From assembly GCA_021296435.1 (NCBI GenBank), contig JAGWAK010000053.1, positions 1 to 18,960 on the forward strand: DNA of 18,960 nt, given 5' to 3'. This document shows positions 6,103-18,960 of the stretch, piece after piece; positions within the stretch are counted from its first letter, which is position 1, and each line of letters begins with the position of its first letter. The notes below the pieces were generated by a model. It ran no database searches. It was not told the DNA's origin and saw only the letters and a program-made list of their open reading frames with translations. Origin of the DNA: Acidimicrobiia bacterium. Lineage in GTDB: Bacteria; Actinomycetota; Acidimicrobiia; Acidimicrobiales; CATQHL01. Position numbers and translations under genes: made by a program.

Positions 6103-7340
6103 CGGCGGCGCCAGGAAGAGAACGGCTCGTCACGCCGACGTTCACAGCGCTGCTGACGGCATGCATCTGGTACTTCGTCAGCACGGGCATGATGCTCGTG
6201 GCCGTCCCTGTCTTCGTCAGCGAGAAGCTGGGGGGCGGAGAATGGGGCGTCGGCGCCGCCATGGGTGTCTCCGGTCTGGCCGCAGCCGTCCTGCGGGTCG
6301 TCGCCGGACCGATCACCGACACCAAGGGGCGGCGCTGGGTGATGATCTTCGGTTCGTCCCTGGCCGGCGTGAGCATGCTGGGCCTGGTGGTTGCCAACAG
6401 CGTCGGTGCCGTCGTGGCGTTCCGCGCCCTCACCGGCGTTGGCGAGGCCGCCTTCTTCGTCGGCGCGGCGACCGCCCTGCAGGACCTCGCCCCCGAGGGA
6501 CGGCGCGCCGAGGCGACCTCCTACTTCTCCGCCGTGGTTTACGCCAGCATGGCCCTTGGCCCGCTGCTGGCGGAGTGGCTGATCGAGCGGTTCTCCTTCG
6601 AGGTCACGTGGCTGGTCGGGGCGGTGTTCTGCGGCATCGGCGCGCTCCTGGCCGTGCGCGCCCCGCAGAACCGCGTCGAGGCCACGGGGCAGCGTCGGTT
6701 CTTCGCGAGGCCCATCGTGCATCCGGCTGCGGTGGGACCGGGAAGCGTGCTGGTGATCGGCCTCTTCGGCTTTGCGTGCTTCATGACCTTCGCGGCGCTC
6801 TGGGCCACCGAGGTCGGCATCCGGCACGCGGGCAGCGTGTTCCTGCTCTTCGCGGGCGCCGTCCTGATCCTGCGACTGCTGCTGGCTCGTCTCCCCGACC
6901 GCCTCGGTGCCCGGACCACCACGACCATCGCTCTCGTCTTCTCAGCTCTGGGACTCGCCATCATGGCGACCTGGAAGGCGCCCGGCGGCGCCTACATCGG
7001 CAGCGCCGTGATGGCGGTGGGGCAGAGCTTCCTGTTCCCGGCGCTGTTCGCATCGGTCATCCAGTCGGCGCCCGTGGCCGAACGAGGACAGGCCGTCGCC
7101 TCGTTCAGCATCTCGTTCGACGTGGCGTTCGGAACCGGAGGCTTCATCGCGGGCGCTGTCGCCAGCCACTTCGGCGGGATCACATCGGCGTTCTGGTTCG
7201 GTGCGGTGGCGTGCAGCCTGGCGCTGCTGCTCGCTCGAGGCACGCTCCCGAAGACGTCGGCCGTCGCCCCGCCCCGTGGGGACGCCCCGCTACCTCCCCG
7301 GGCCGGGCCCGACGAGGCGAGGCACCTCAGAGGATCTTGA
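6099..7340 (+). CDS. Major facilitator superfamily transporter
   Basis: 413 residues from GTG 6099. This start overlaps the lutC stop and is the only good one, since the open frame continues upstream only as a shadow of lutC. The protein has about twelve hydrophobic segments. Motif A after the second is recognisable as GPITDTKGRRWVM, and the loop between halves holds APQNRVEATGQRRFFARP. The family exports drugs or imports small solutes with protons. Its coupling to lutABC suggests, without proof, uptake or efflux of lactate or a related hydroxy acid. It is not an LldP/LctP-type permease, so the substrate is open. The C-terminal tail is rich in Pro/Arg/Gly, and its last 14 bases overlap the 3' end of rpsJ on the other strand. 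Confidence 0.88.
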   Translation: MTAAPGRERLVTPTFTALLTACIWYFVSTGMMLVAVPVFVSEKLGGGEWGVGAAMGVSGLAAAVLRVVAGPITDTKGRRWVMIFGSSLAGVSMLGLVVANSVGAVVAFRALTGVGEAAFFVGAATALQDLAPEGRRAEATSYFSAVVYASMALGPLLAEWLIERFSFEVTWLVGAVFCGIGALLAVRAPQNRVEATGQRRFFARPIVHPAAVGPGSVLVIGLFGFACFMTFAALWATEVGIRHAGSVFLLFAGAVLILRLLLARLPDRLGARTTTTIALVFSALGLAIMATWKAPGGAYIGSAVMAVGQSFLFPALFASVIQSAPVAERGQAVASFSISFDVAFGTGGFIAGAVASHFGGITSAFWFGAVACSLALLLARGTLPKTSAVAPPRGDAPLPPRAGPDEARHLRGS

Positions 7341-7641
7341 TCTCGATGTCGACGCCGGCCGGGAGGTCGATGCGCTGCAACGAGTCCACCGTCTTCGCCG
7401 AGGAGTTCACGATGTCCAGCAGCCGCTTGTGAATCCGCATCTCGAAGTGCTCGCGGCTGTCCTTGTCCTTGTGGGGTGAACGGATCACGGTGACACGGTG
7501 CCGCTCGGTGGGAAGCGGCACCGGGCCTCGCACGTCGGCCTGGGTTCGCTTCACGGTCTGCACGATCTTGCGCGCCGACTGATCCACGACCTCGTGGTCG
7601 TACGCCTTGAGGCGGATCCGGATCTTCTGCCCCGTCGCCAC
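7327..7641 (-). CDS. rpsJ: 30S ribosomal protein S10
   Basis: 104 residues, full length for S10. The sequence IRIRLKAYDHEVVDQSA is the conserved N-terminus, followed by GPVPLPTERHRVTVIRSPH and the terminal LPAGVDIEIKIL. S10 belongs to the head of the 30S subunit, and in many bacteria it is NusE, a partner of NusB in antitermination. The start is GTG 7641, only six bases after the tuf stop, so the gene is clearly cotranscribed with tuf. There is no rplC or other S10-operon gene behind it. Instead the convergent MFS gene overlaps its last 14 bases. No terminator is visible between these converging genes. Confidence 0.97.
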   Translation of the reverse strand: MATGQKIRIRLKAYDHEVVDQSARKIVQTVKRTQADVRGPVPLPTERHRVTVIRSPHKDKDSREHFEMRIHKRLLDIVNSSAKTVDSLQRIDLPAGVDIEIKIL

Positions 7642-7647
7642 TGCCCG

Positions 7648-8838
<1,191 letters not shown>

Positions 8839-8976
8839 TTCTCGCTCCTGATGCTCCGTTTCGGTTTGTGGTTCTGTTCGGTTCGGTTACAGGCGGCTTT
8901 GTTGCGAATTCCTGCGACCCGGCCGCGCGGCTCGTTCCGGTGATGCGTTCGCGGCGGCAGCCGGATCTTCGGTTGG

Positions 8977-11029
<2,053 letters not shown>

Positions 11030-11180
11030 GATGGAATTCTCCGCGGGAGGGATCGGGGCCCCCGGGATCGGGGCCCGGTGACCGGCGGTGAGCACGTCAC
11101 CGAGCCGGTCGGAAGCCAATCAGGCGCGGTGACGGTCAGATGCGTCCATGGTTAGGAAACCATGACGAATCGCACTCCCA
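11030..11180 (-). promoter_or_regulatory. Structured rpsG-fusA intercistronic region
   Basis: The 151 bases between rpsG and fusA are full of symmetric sequence. CATGGTT (11147-11153) and AACCATG (11158-11164) form a 7-base stem with a 4-base loop. GGTGAC (11077-11082) pairs with GTCACC (11096-11101). GACCGGC (11080-11086) pairs with GCCGGTC (11104-11110) and shares three bases with the previous arm, so these two hairpins exclude each other. GGGATCGGGGCCC occurs twice (11049-11061 and 11064-11076). A further 7-base stem, CCCACTA (11177-11183) with TAGTGGG (11191-11197), covers the rpsG stop codon. The role is unknown; control of fusA translation or mRNA processing is possible. Confidence 0.4.
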
Positions 11181-11651
11181 CTACCAGCGATAGTGGGCGA
11201 AGGCCTTGTTGGACTCCGCCATCTTGTGCAGATCCTCTTTGCGCTTGATGGACGCCCCGGCGTTGTTCGAGGCGTCGAGCAACTCTCCTGCAAGGCGAGC
11301 TGCCATCGTGCGCTCGCGGCGGTCCCGGGCGTAGCCGACGATCCAGCGGATCGCCAGGGTGGTCTGGCGGCGTGGCCGCACGTCGACGGGCACCTGGTAG
11401 GTGGCACCGCCCACCCGCCGGCTGCGCACTTCCAACTGCGGCTTCACGTTCTCCACGGCGCGCTTCAGGACGACGTCGGGCTCTGCGCCGGTGCGCTCGC
11501 CCACCGTCGAGAGGGCGTCGTAAACGATGCGCTCGGCCAGCGATCGCTTGCCGCGCTGGAGCACCTTGTTGACGAACTGCGTGACCAGGACCGAGTCGTA
11601 GACCGGATCGGGCCGCAGTTCCCGGCGCGTGGGTGGACCTCGGCGGGGCAT
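11181..11651 (-). CDS. rpsG: 30S ribosomal protein S7
   Basis: 156 residues from ATG 11651 (MPRRGPPTRRELRPDPVY), the family's usual length and start; the longer upstream reading runs into rpsL and is rejected. Conserved stretches are VTQFVNKVLQRGKRSLAE, VGGATYQVPVDVRP, and the C-terminal KRKEDLHKMAESNKAFAHYRW region. S7 starts assembly of the 3' domain of 16S rRNA and lines the exit site of the 30S head. In E. coli S7 also represses its own operon by binding the rpsL-rpsG junction. Here that junction is only four bases long, with AAGGA at the rpsL 3' end serving as ribosome site, so the E. coli type of operator is absent. Confidence 0.97.
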   Translation of the reverse strand: MPRRGPPTRRELRPDPVYDSVLVTQFVNKVLQRGKRSLAERIVYDALSTVGERTGAEPDVVLKRAVENVKPQLEVRSRRVGGATYQVPVDVRPRRQTTLAIRWIVGYARDRRERTMAARLAGELLDASNNAGASIKRKEDLHKMAESNKAFAHYRW

Positions 11652-11655
11652 CTCG

Positions 11656-12024
11656 TCAGTCCTTCTTGGCGCCGTAGCGGCTGCGAGCCTGCCGGCGCTC
11701 GTCCACACCGCTGGAGTCCAGGGCGCCGCGGATGACCTTGTAGCGCACGCCGGGGATGTCCTTCACCCGGCCGCCGCGCACCAGCACGATGGAGTGCTCC
11801 TGCAGGTTGTGTCCCTCACCGGGGATGTATGCCGTCACCTCGATCCCGCTCGTGAGGCGCACTCGCGCCACCTTCCGCAGCGCTGAGTTCGGCTTCTTGG
11901 GAGTGGTGGTGTAGACCCGCGTGCACACCCCACGCCGCTGGGGCGCGCCCTTGAGAGCCGGCGTGCTGTCCTTGCGGGACTTGGACCGGCGTCCCTTGCG
12001 CACGAGTTGCTGGATAGTGGGCAC
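11656..12024 (-). CDS. rpsL: 30S ribosomal protein S12
   Basis: 122 residues from GTG 12024 (VPTIQQLVRKGRR), the normal start of S12. An ATG-less extension to 12120 is rejected. AGGAG lies at 12037-12041, 12 bases upstream. S12 sits in the decoding centre. The loops TTPKKPNSALRKVARVRL and GGRVKDIPGVRYKV are intact. The lysines equivalent to E. coli K43 and K88, whose mutation gives streptomycin resistance, are wild type, and so is the aspartate that is beta-methylthiolated in many bacteria. It is the first gene of the str part of the block, 210 bases after rpoC. The gap (12025-12234) holds a candidate promoter and a small GCGGGTA tandem duplication at 12054-12067. Confidence 0.97.
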   Translation of the reverse strand: MPTIQQLVRKGRRSKSRKDSTPALKGAPQRRGVCTRVYTTTPKKPNSALRKVARVRLTSGIEVTAYIPGEGHNLQEHSIVLVRGGRVKDIPGVRYKVIRGALDSSGVDERRQARSRYGAKKD

Positions 12025-12211
12025 AGTTGGGTGGAACTCCTGGATGTCTGTTTGCGGGTAGCGGGTATCGGTTGCAGTTGAGCACTGGTCGGGAACCGGA
12101 CGGCTCGCGCAACGGTCCACAATCCGTGGGCCGCCCCGGGCTCGCTCAGGCGCCTCTAGCAGCGGTTTTTCTCGGCGAGCACGTCCAGGGACAGGCCGAA
12201 GCCGACATTCC

Positions 12212-12240
12212 AGACTACGAGCGGGCGACCTTGTTCACAA
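12212..12240 (-). promoter_or_regulatory. Candidate promoter for the str operon
   Basis: Read on the minus strand, TTGTGA (12240-12235) and TAGTCT (12217-12212) are separated by exactly 17 bases. The first shares four of six bases with the TTGACA consensus, and the second fits TANNNT. The -35 box overlaps the rpoC stop codon. A start near 12205 would leave an untranslated leader of about 180 bases before rpsL, a size suited to regulation of a ribosomal operon. The evidence is only motif spacing, and read-through from rpoBC remains likely too. Confidence 0.35.
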
Positions 12241-15200
12241 CCCAGCGGTCTCGGCGGCGAGTTCCGGCGACTCGTGCGGCTCCACGGCCTCCGTCGTCTC
12301 GGGCGCCACGCCGAAGACGTCCGCGTAGCCCTCCGCGAACTCGTCGTACTCCTCGGAGTAGACCTCCATCGGCACGTACTCGGGGGCATGCGGCTGGACG
12401 TTGCGGTACTTGGCGATCCCGGTGCCCGCCGGGATCAGCTTGCCGATCATGATGTTCTCCTTGAGCCCGCTCAGATCGTCGCTGCGCGACTCGATGGCGG
12501 ATTCGGTGAGCACCTGCGTCGTCGTCTGGAAGGAGGCCGCCGAGAGCCACGAATCCGTCGCCAGCGAGGCCTTCGTGATTCCCATGAGCTCGGGACGACC
12601 CTGCGCCGGGCGCTTCTCCTCGGTTATGAGCTGCCTGTTGGCGTCCCGGTACCGGCGGGCGTCGACCCGCTCGCCCGGCAGGAAATCCGAGTCGCCGGAC
12701 TCCTGAACCAGCACCCGCCGGGTCATCTGGCGCACGATCAACTCGATGTGCTTGTCGTGGATCGACACGCCCTGCTCGCGATAGACAGCCTGCACCTCGT
12801 CGGTGAGGTACTGCTGCACGGCGCGCAGGCCCTTGATCTCCAGCAACTCCTTCGGGTCCACGTTGCCCTCGACGAGCACGTCGCCGGCCTCCACCTCGTC
12901 GCCGTCGGCGAATTCCAAGCGCGCCCCCACGACGGCGACGTGCTTCTCCTCGCTGCCGTCGGGGGCGACCACCCGCAGCCGCTGCTGCTGGCCGTCGGGC
13001 TCGTCGACCCGCAGGACACCCGAACTCCTCGCCAGGGTCGCCTTGCCCTTGGGGGTCCGAGCCTCGAACAACTCCACGACGCGGGGCAGGCCGCGGGCGA
13101 TGTCGCTCACCGACCGTCCCAACTCCATGGCTCCACCCGTGTGGAACGTCCGCATCGTCAACTGGGTGCCCGGCTCGCCGATGGACTGGGCCGCGATCAC
13201 TCCGACCGCTTCGCCCGTCTCGATCAGACCTCCGGTGGCGAGGGACATACCGTAGGACTTGGCGGAGATTCCCTGGAGGGAGTTGTCAGTCAGCGGTGAC
13301 AGCACGCGCACCCGCTCGAGTCCGGACTCGCCGGCAAGGCGCTCCATGAGCTGGCGGGTCACCATCTCACCTGCGGCGATCTCCATCCCGTCGTCGAGGG
13401 TGACGCCGTCGGCCAGAATCCGGCCCAGCAGGCGCACCTCCAGCGGCCGGTCACCGGAGCGAAGATCGACGTGAATCCCCGGCACCGGTTCGTTGTTCTC
13501 GAACGGGTCCTCGTCATTGATGATGAGCTCCTGCGCCACGTCGACGAGACGCCGGGTCAGGTAGCCCGAGTCGGCGGTGCGCAGCGCCGTGTCCACGAGT
13601 CCCTTGCGTGCGCCGGGCGTGGAGATGAAGTACTCCAGCACCGACAGCCCCTCGCGGAAGTTCGACTTGATGGGCCGGGAGATCATGTCGCCGCGCGGGT
13701 TGGCCACCACGCCGCGCATACCGGCGATCTGACGGAGCTGCATCATGTTCCCGCGTGCGCCGGAGTCCACCATCATGTTCAGGGGGTTGAGGCCCTCGCC
13801 CAGCAGGGCGTCGACCATCTCGTCCTGCACCTCCTGGGTGGCCTCCAGCCAGGTTTCGATCTCCTTCTGGCGCCGCTCGCCGTCTGAGATGATCCCGCGG
13901 CGGAACTGGTTCTCCGTGGACTGCGCCTGACGCTCCCGGCGCTCCAGGATCCGCGGCTTGTCGGCCGGGACCTTGATGTCGTCGAGGGAGATCGTGAGGC
14001 CGGACTGCGTGGCGAACCGGAAGCACAGGTCCTTCAGGCCGTCGAGGCTGCGCGCCACCTCCGCCTTGGGGTAGTTGCGGGCGAGCTGCTCCACGACCCG
14101 ACCCACCGCCGGCCGCCTCAGCTCCTCGTTGATGAAACCGAAGTCCTCCGGCAGCTGCTGGTTCAGAAGGATCCGCCCGACCGTGGTGGGTTCGTAGGCG
14201 GCCTTCCCGCCTCCGGCGGCCGCTTCGTCACCCTCAGCGTCGGGGCGACGCAACGCGGGCACGCGGTACTCGATCGGCGCGTGCAACTCCACCTGCCCGG
14301 CCTCGTAGGCGAACATCACCTCGTCGGCATCGCGGAAGACCCGACCGGCACCACGCCCCTCAGGGTTCAGCAGGGTGAGGTAGTAGGTGCCGATGATCAT
14401 GTCCTGGGTGGGCGTGACCAGCGGCGCGCCGTGCGCCGGCGAAAGGACGTTGTTGGCCGAGAGCATGAGCACGCGGGCCTCGGCCTGCGCCTCCGAGGAC
14501 AGCGGCAGGTGCACGGCCATCTGGTCCCCGTCGAAATCGGCGTTGAAGGCGGCGCAGACCAGCGGGTGGATCTGGATCGCCTTGCCGCCGACCAGCACTG
14601 CCTCGAAGGCCTGGATGCCGAGGCGGTGCAGCGTGGGTGCCCTGTTCAGCAGAACGGGGTGCTCCTTGATGACCTCCTCCAGGACGCTCCATACCGCGGG
14701 GCGGCGACGCTCGACCATGCGCTTGGCGGACTTGATGTTGGGCGCCAGCTCCTGCTCCACGAGGTTCTTCATGACGAACGGCTTGAAGAGCTCGAGGGCC
14801 ATGAGGCGCGGCAGGCCGCACTGGTGGAACTTGAGCGTGGGCCCCACGACGATCACTGAGCGTCCCGAGTAGTCCACACGCTTGCCCAGCAGGTTCTGGC
14901 GGAACCGACCCTGCTTGCCCTTCAACATGTCCGAGAGCGACTTGAGCGGGCGGTTGCCCGGCCCGGTGACCGGACGGCCCCGACGGCCGTTGTCGAACAG
15001 GGCGTCCACGGCCTCCTGCAACATCCGCCGCTCGTTGTTCACGATGATCTCCGGCGCACCCAGATCCAGCAGGCGCTTCAGGCGGTTGTTCCGGTTGATG
15101 ACGCGCCGGTAGAGGTCGTTCAGGTCCGAAGTGGCGAACCGTCCGCCGTCGAGCTGCACCATGGGACGCAGGTCCGGCGGGATGACCGGCACGACGTCCA

Positions 15201-16227
15201 GGATCATCGCCCGGGGGTCGTTGATGCGGCGCCCGTGCTCGTCGCGAGTGTTGAAGGCGCTCACGATCCGCAGGCGACGGATCGCCTTGTGCTTGCGCTG
15301 CGCCGACAGCGGCTTGGTGCCCTCGGGAGGCGACACCATCAGGCGCAGTTCCTCCTCCTGAGCGTCGAAGTCGGACTCGTCGATGAGCCGGGCGATGGCG
15401 TCCGCTCCCATCCCGCCTTCGAAGTAATCCTGGTAGCGGTACGTCAGCTCGCTCCAGAGTTCCTCGTCCTCGATGATCTGGCGCGGGTGGAGGTCCCTGA
15501 AGATCTCGAAGGCGTTCTGGATCTTCTCGAGTTCCTCGGTGCGCAGATCCTGCATCTCCTCCAGCTCGCGCTCGGCGGCAGCGCGCCGGTTGCGGATGTC
15601 CGCGCCGGTCCCGCCGCCCTCCTCGAGTTCGGCGAGTTCCTCCTCGAGCGCCTGCTGGATCTCGTCGCGACGCTCGTCGAACTCGGTCCTGACGATGCGC
15701 AGTTCCTCGTGCATGTCCCGCTCGAGTTCGGGCAGATCTGCATCACGGCGCTCGGCGTCCACGTGGACAACCAGGTGCGCGGCGAAGTAGACGACCTTCT
15801 CGAGCTGCTTGGCCTTCACCTCTTCGCGGGGCTCTGTCCCCGTAAGCAGGTACGCCAGCCACGAGCGCGTGCCGCGCAGGTACCAGATGTGCACCACCGG
15901 CGCCGCCAGTTCGATGTGGCCCATGCGCTCACGGCGAACCTTGGTGCGGGTGACCTCCACACCGCAGCGCTCGCAGATGATGCCGCGGAAGCGAATGCGC
16001 TTGTACTTGCCGCAGGTGCACTCCCAGTCCTTCTGCGGGCCGAAGATCTTCTCGCAGAAGAGCCCGTCCTTCTCCGGCTTGAGGGTGCGGTAGTTGATGG
16101 TCTCGGGCTTCTTCACCTCGCCGTTGGACCACGTGCGGATCGAGTCCGCCGTGGCCAGACCGATGCGAAGACGCCCGAACTCGTTGACGTCGAGGGCGCT
16201 GGAGGTGTTCCGGCGATCCTGATCCAT
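12235..16227 (-). CDS. rpoC: DNA-directed RNA polymerase subunit beta'
   Basis: 1330 residues. The first zinc site is complete: C70, C72, C85 and C88 in ECTCGKYKR and CERCGVEVT. The active centre NADFDGDQMAVH has Asp564, 566 and 568 holding the catalytic magnesium. A long Glu/Arg-rich coiled coil (about residues 155-235, DAERRDADLPELERDMHEEL onward) matches the actinobacterial insertion. The bridge helix/trigger loop region is recognisable at EPGTQLTMRTFHTGG. The second zinc site is lost: positions matching E. coli C814, C888, C895 and C898 are Pro908, Asp981, Ser988 and Ser991 (NDEDPFENN and LTDNSLQGISAKSYG). The start ATG 16227 is two bases after the rpoB stop and has AGGAGG at 16239-16244. 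It follows rpoB in the same operon. Confidence 0.97.
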   Translation of the reverse strand: MDQDRRNTSSALDVNEFGRLRIGLATADSIRTWSNGEVKKPETINYRTLKPEKDGLFCEKIFGPQKDWECTCGKYKRIRFRGIICERCGVEVTRTKVRRERMGHIELAAPVVHIWYLRGTRSWLAYLLTGTEPREEVKAKQLEKVVYFAAHLVVHVDAERRDADLPELERDMHEELRIVRTEFDERRDEIQQALEEELAELEEGGGTGADIRNRRAAAERELEEMQDLRTEELEKIQNAFEIFRDLHPRQIIEDEELWSELTYRYQDYFEGGMGADAIARLIDESDFDAQEEELRLMVSPPEGTKPLSAQRKHKAIRRLRIVSAFNTRDEHGRRINDPRAMILDVVPVIPPDLRPMVQLDGGRFATSDLNDLYRRVINRNNRLKRLLDLGAPEIIVNNERRMLQEAVDALFDNGRRGRPVTGPGNRPLKSLSDMLKGKQGRFRQNLLGKRVDYSGRSVIVVGPTLKFHQCGLPRLMALELFKPFVMKNLVEQELAPNIKSAKRMVERRRPAVWSVLEEVIKEHPVLLNRAPTLHRLGIQAFEAVLVGGKAIQIHPLVCAAFNADFDGDQMAVHLPLSSEAQAEARVLMLSANNVLSPAHGAPLVTPTQDMIIGTYYLTLLNPEGRGAGRVFRDADEVMFAYEAGQVELHAPIEYRVPALRRPDAEGDEAAAGGGKAAYEPTTVGRILLNQQLPEDFGFINEELRRPAVGRVVEQLARNYPKAEVARSLDGLKDLCFRFATQSGLTISLDDIKVPADKPRILERRERQAQSTENQFRRGIISDGERRQKEIETWLEATQEVQDEMVDALLGEGLNPLNMMVDSGARGNMMQLRQIAGMRGVVANPRGDMISRPIKSNFREGLSVLEYFISTPGARKGLVDTALRTADSGYLTRRLVDVAQELIINDEDPFENNEPVPGIHVDLRSGDRPLEVRLLGRILADGVTLDDGMEIAAGEMVTRQLMERLAGESGLERVRVLSPLTDNSLQGISAKSYGMSLATGGLIETGEAVGVIAAQSIGEPGTQLTMRTFHTGGAMELGRSVSDIARGLPRVVELFEARTPKGKATLARSSGVLRVDEPDGQQQRLRVVAPDGSEEKHVAVVGARLEFADGDEVEAGDVLVEGNVDPKELLEIKGLRAVQQYLTDEVQAVYREQGVSIHDKHIELIVRQMTRRVLVQESGDSDFLPGERVDARRYRDANRQLITEEKRPAQGRPELMGITKASLATDSWLSAASFQTTTQVLTESAIESRSDDLSGLKENIMIGKLIPAGTGIAKYRNVQPHAPEYVPMEVYSEEYDEFAEGYADVFGVAPETTEAVEPHESPELAAETAGL

Positions 16228-16229
16228 CC

Positions 16230-18960
<2,731 letters not shown>

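Noticed and set aside
12121..12180. A possible intrinsic terminator near the TTTTT run at 12165-12169 in the rpoC-rpsL gap
   Set aside because: The T-run is on the strand opposite to the transcripts and no stable stem precedes it on either strand.
12274..13299. Long plus-strand open frames opposite rpoC
   Set aside because: They are shadows of rpoC caused by G+C-rich codons and have no recognisable domains or ribosome sites.

Overview
The window is high-GC DNA from an actinobacterium. Three things support this: a small acyl-CoA carboxylase epsilon subunit, a lineage found in actinobacteria; the long coiled-coil insertion near the N-terminus of the RNA polymerase beta' subunit; and frequent GTG starts with GTGA stop/start overlaps. 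A deep-branching class such as Acidimicrobiia would fit, but that is inference. No tRNA, rRNA, CRISPR array or complete insertion sequence was seen.

Layout. Bases 1-59 hold the last codons of an unidentified plus-strand gene, followed by a dense inverted-repeat structure (75-140). From 143 to 3154, on the minus strand, lies a tightly packed unit read in the order acyl-CoA carboxylase beta subunit, epsilon subunit accE (57 codons, easily missed), a degenerate methyltransferase-like protein, and a peptidase S51-like protein whose nucleophile serine is alanine. From 3248 to 7340, on the plus strand, lies a lactate-utilisation operon lutA-lutB-lutC followed by an MFS transporter whose start overlaps the lutC stop. 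A short palindromic repeat of a kind dispersed in many genomes sits between lutB and lutC.

From 7327 to the end of the window, on the minus strand, lies the transcription/translation block read as rpoB (5' end outside the window), rpoC, rpsL, rpsG, fusA, tuf, rpsJ. This is the classical rpoBC plus str operon, but rpsJ is not followed by rplC/rplD and the rest of the S10 operon. Its 3' end overlaps the MFS gene by 14 bases.

The content is mostly housekeeping and I see no new multi-gene defence or biosynthetic system. Two observations deserve real attention. First, fusA (EF-G) is interrupted in domain IV by an apparent deletion of about 29 bases that shifts the frame. Second, RpoC has lost all four cysteines of its second (C-terminal) zinc site (positions equivalent to E. 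coli C814, C888, C895, C898) while keeping the first zinc site and the catalytic aspartates. Smaller points are the S51-like pseudoenzyme, a valine at the substrate-choice position of the carboxylase beta subunit, an intercistronic leader upstream of fusA with mutually exclusive hairpins, and the detached rpsJ.
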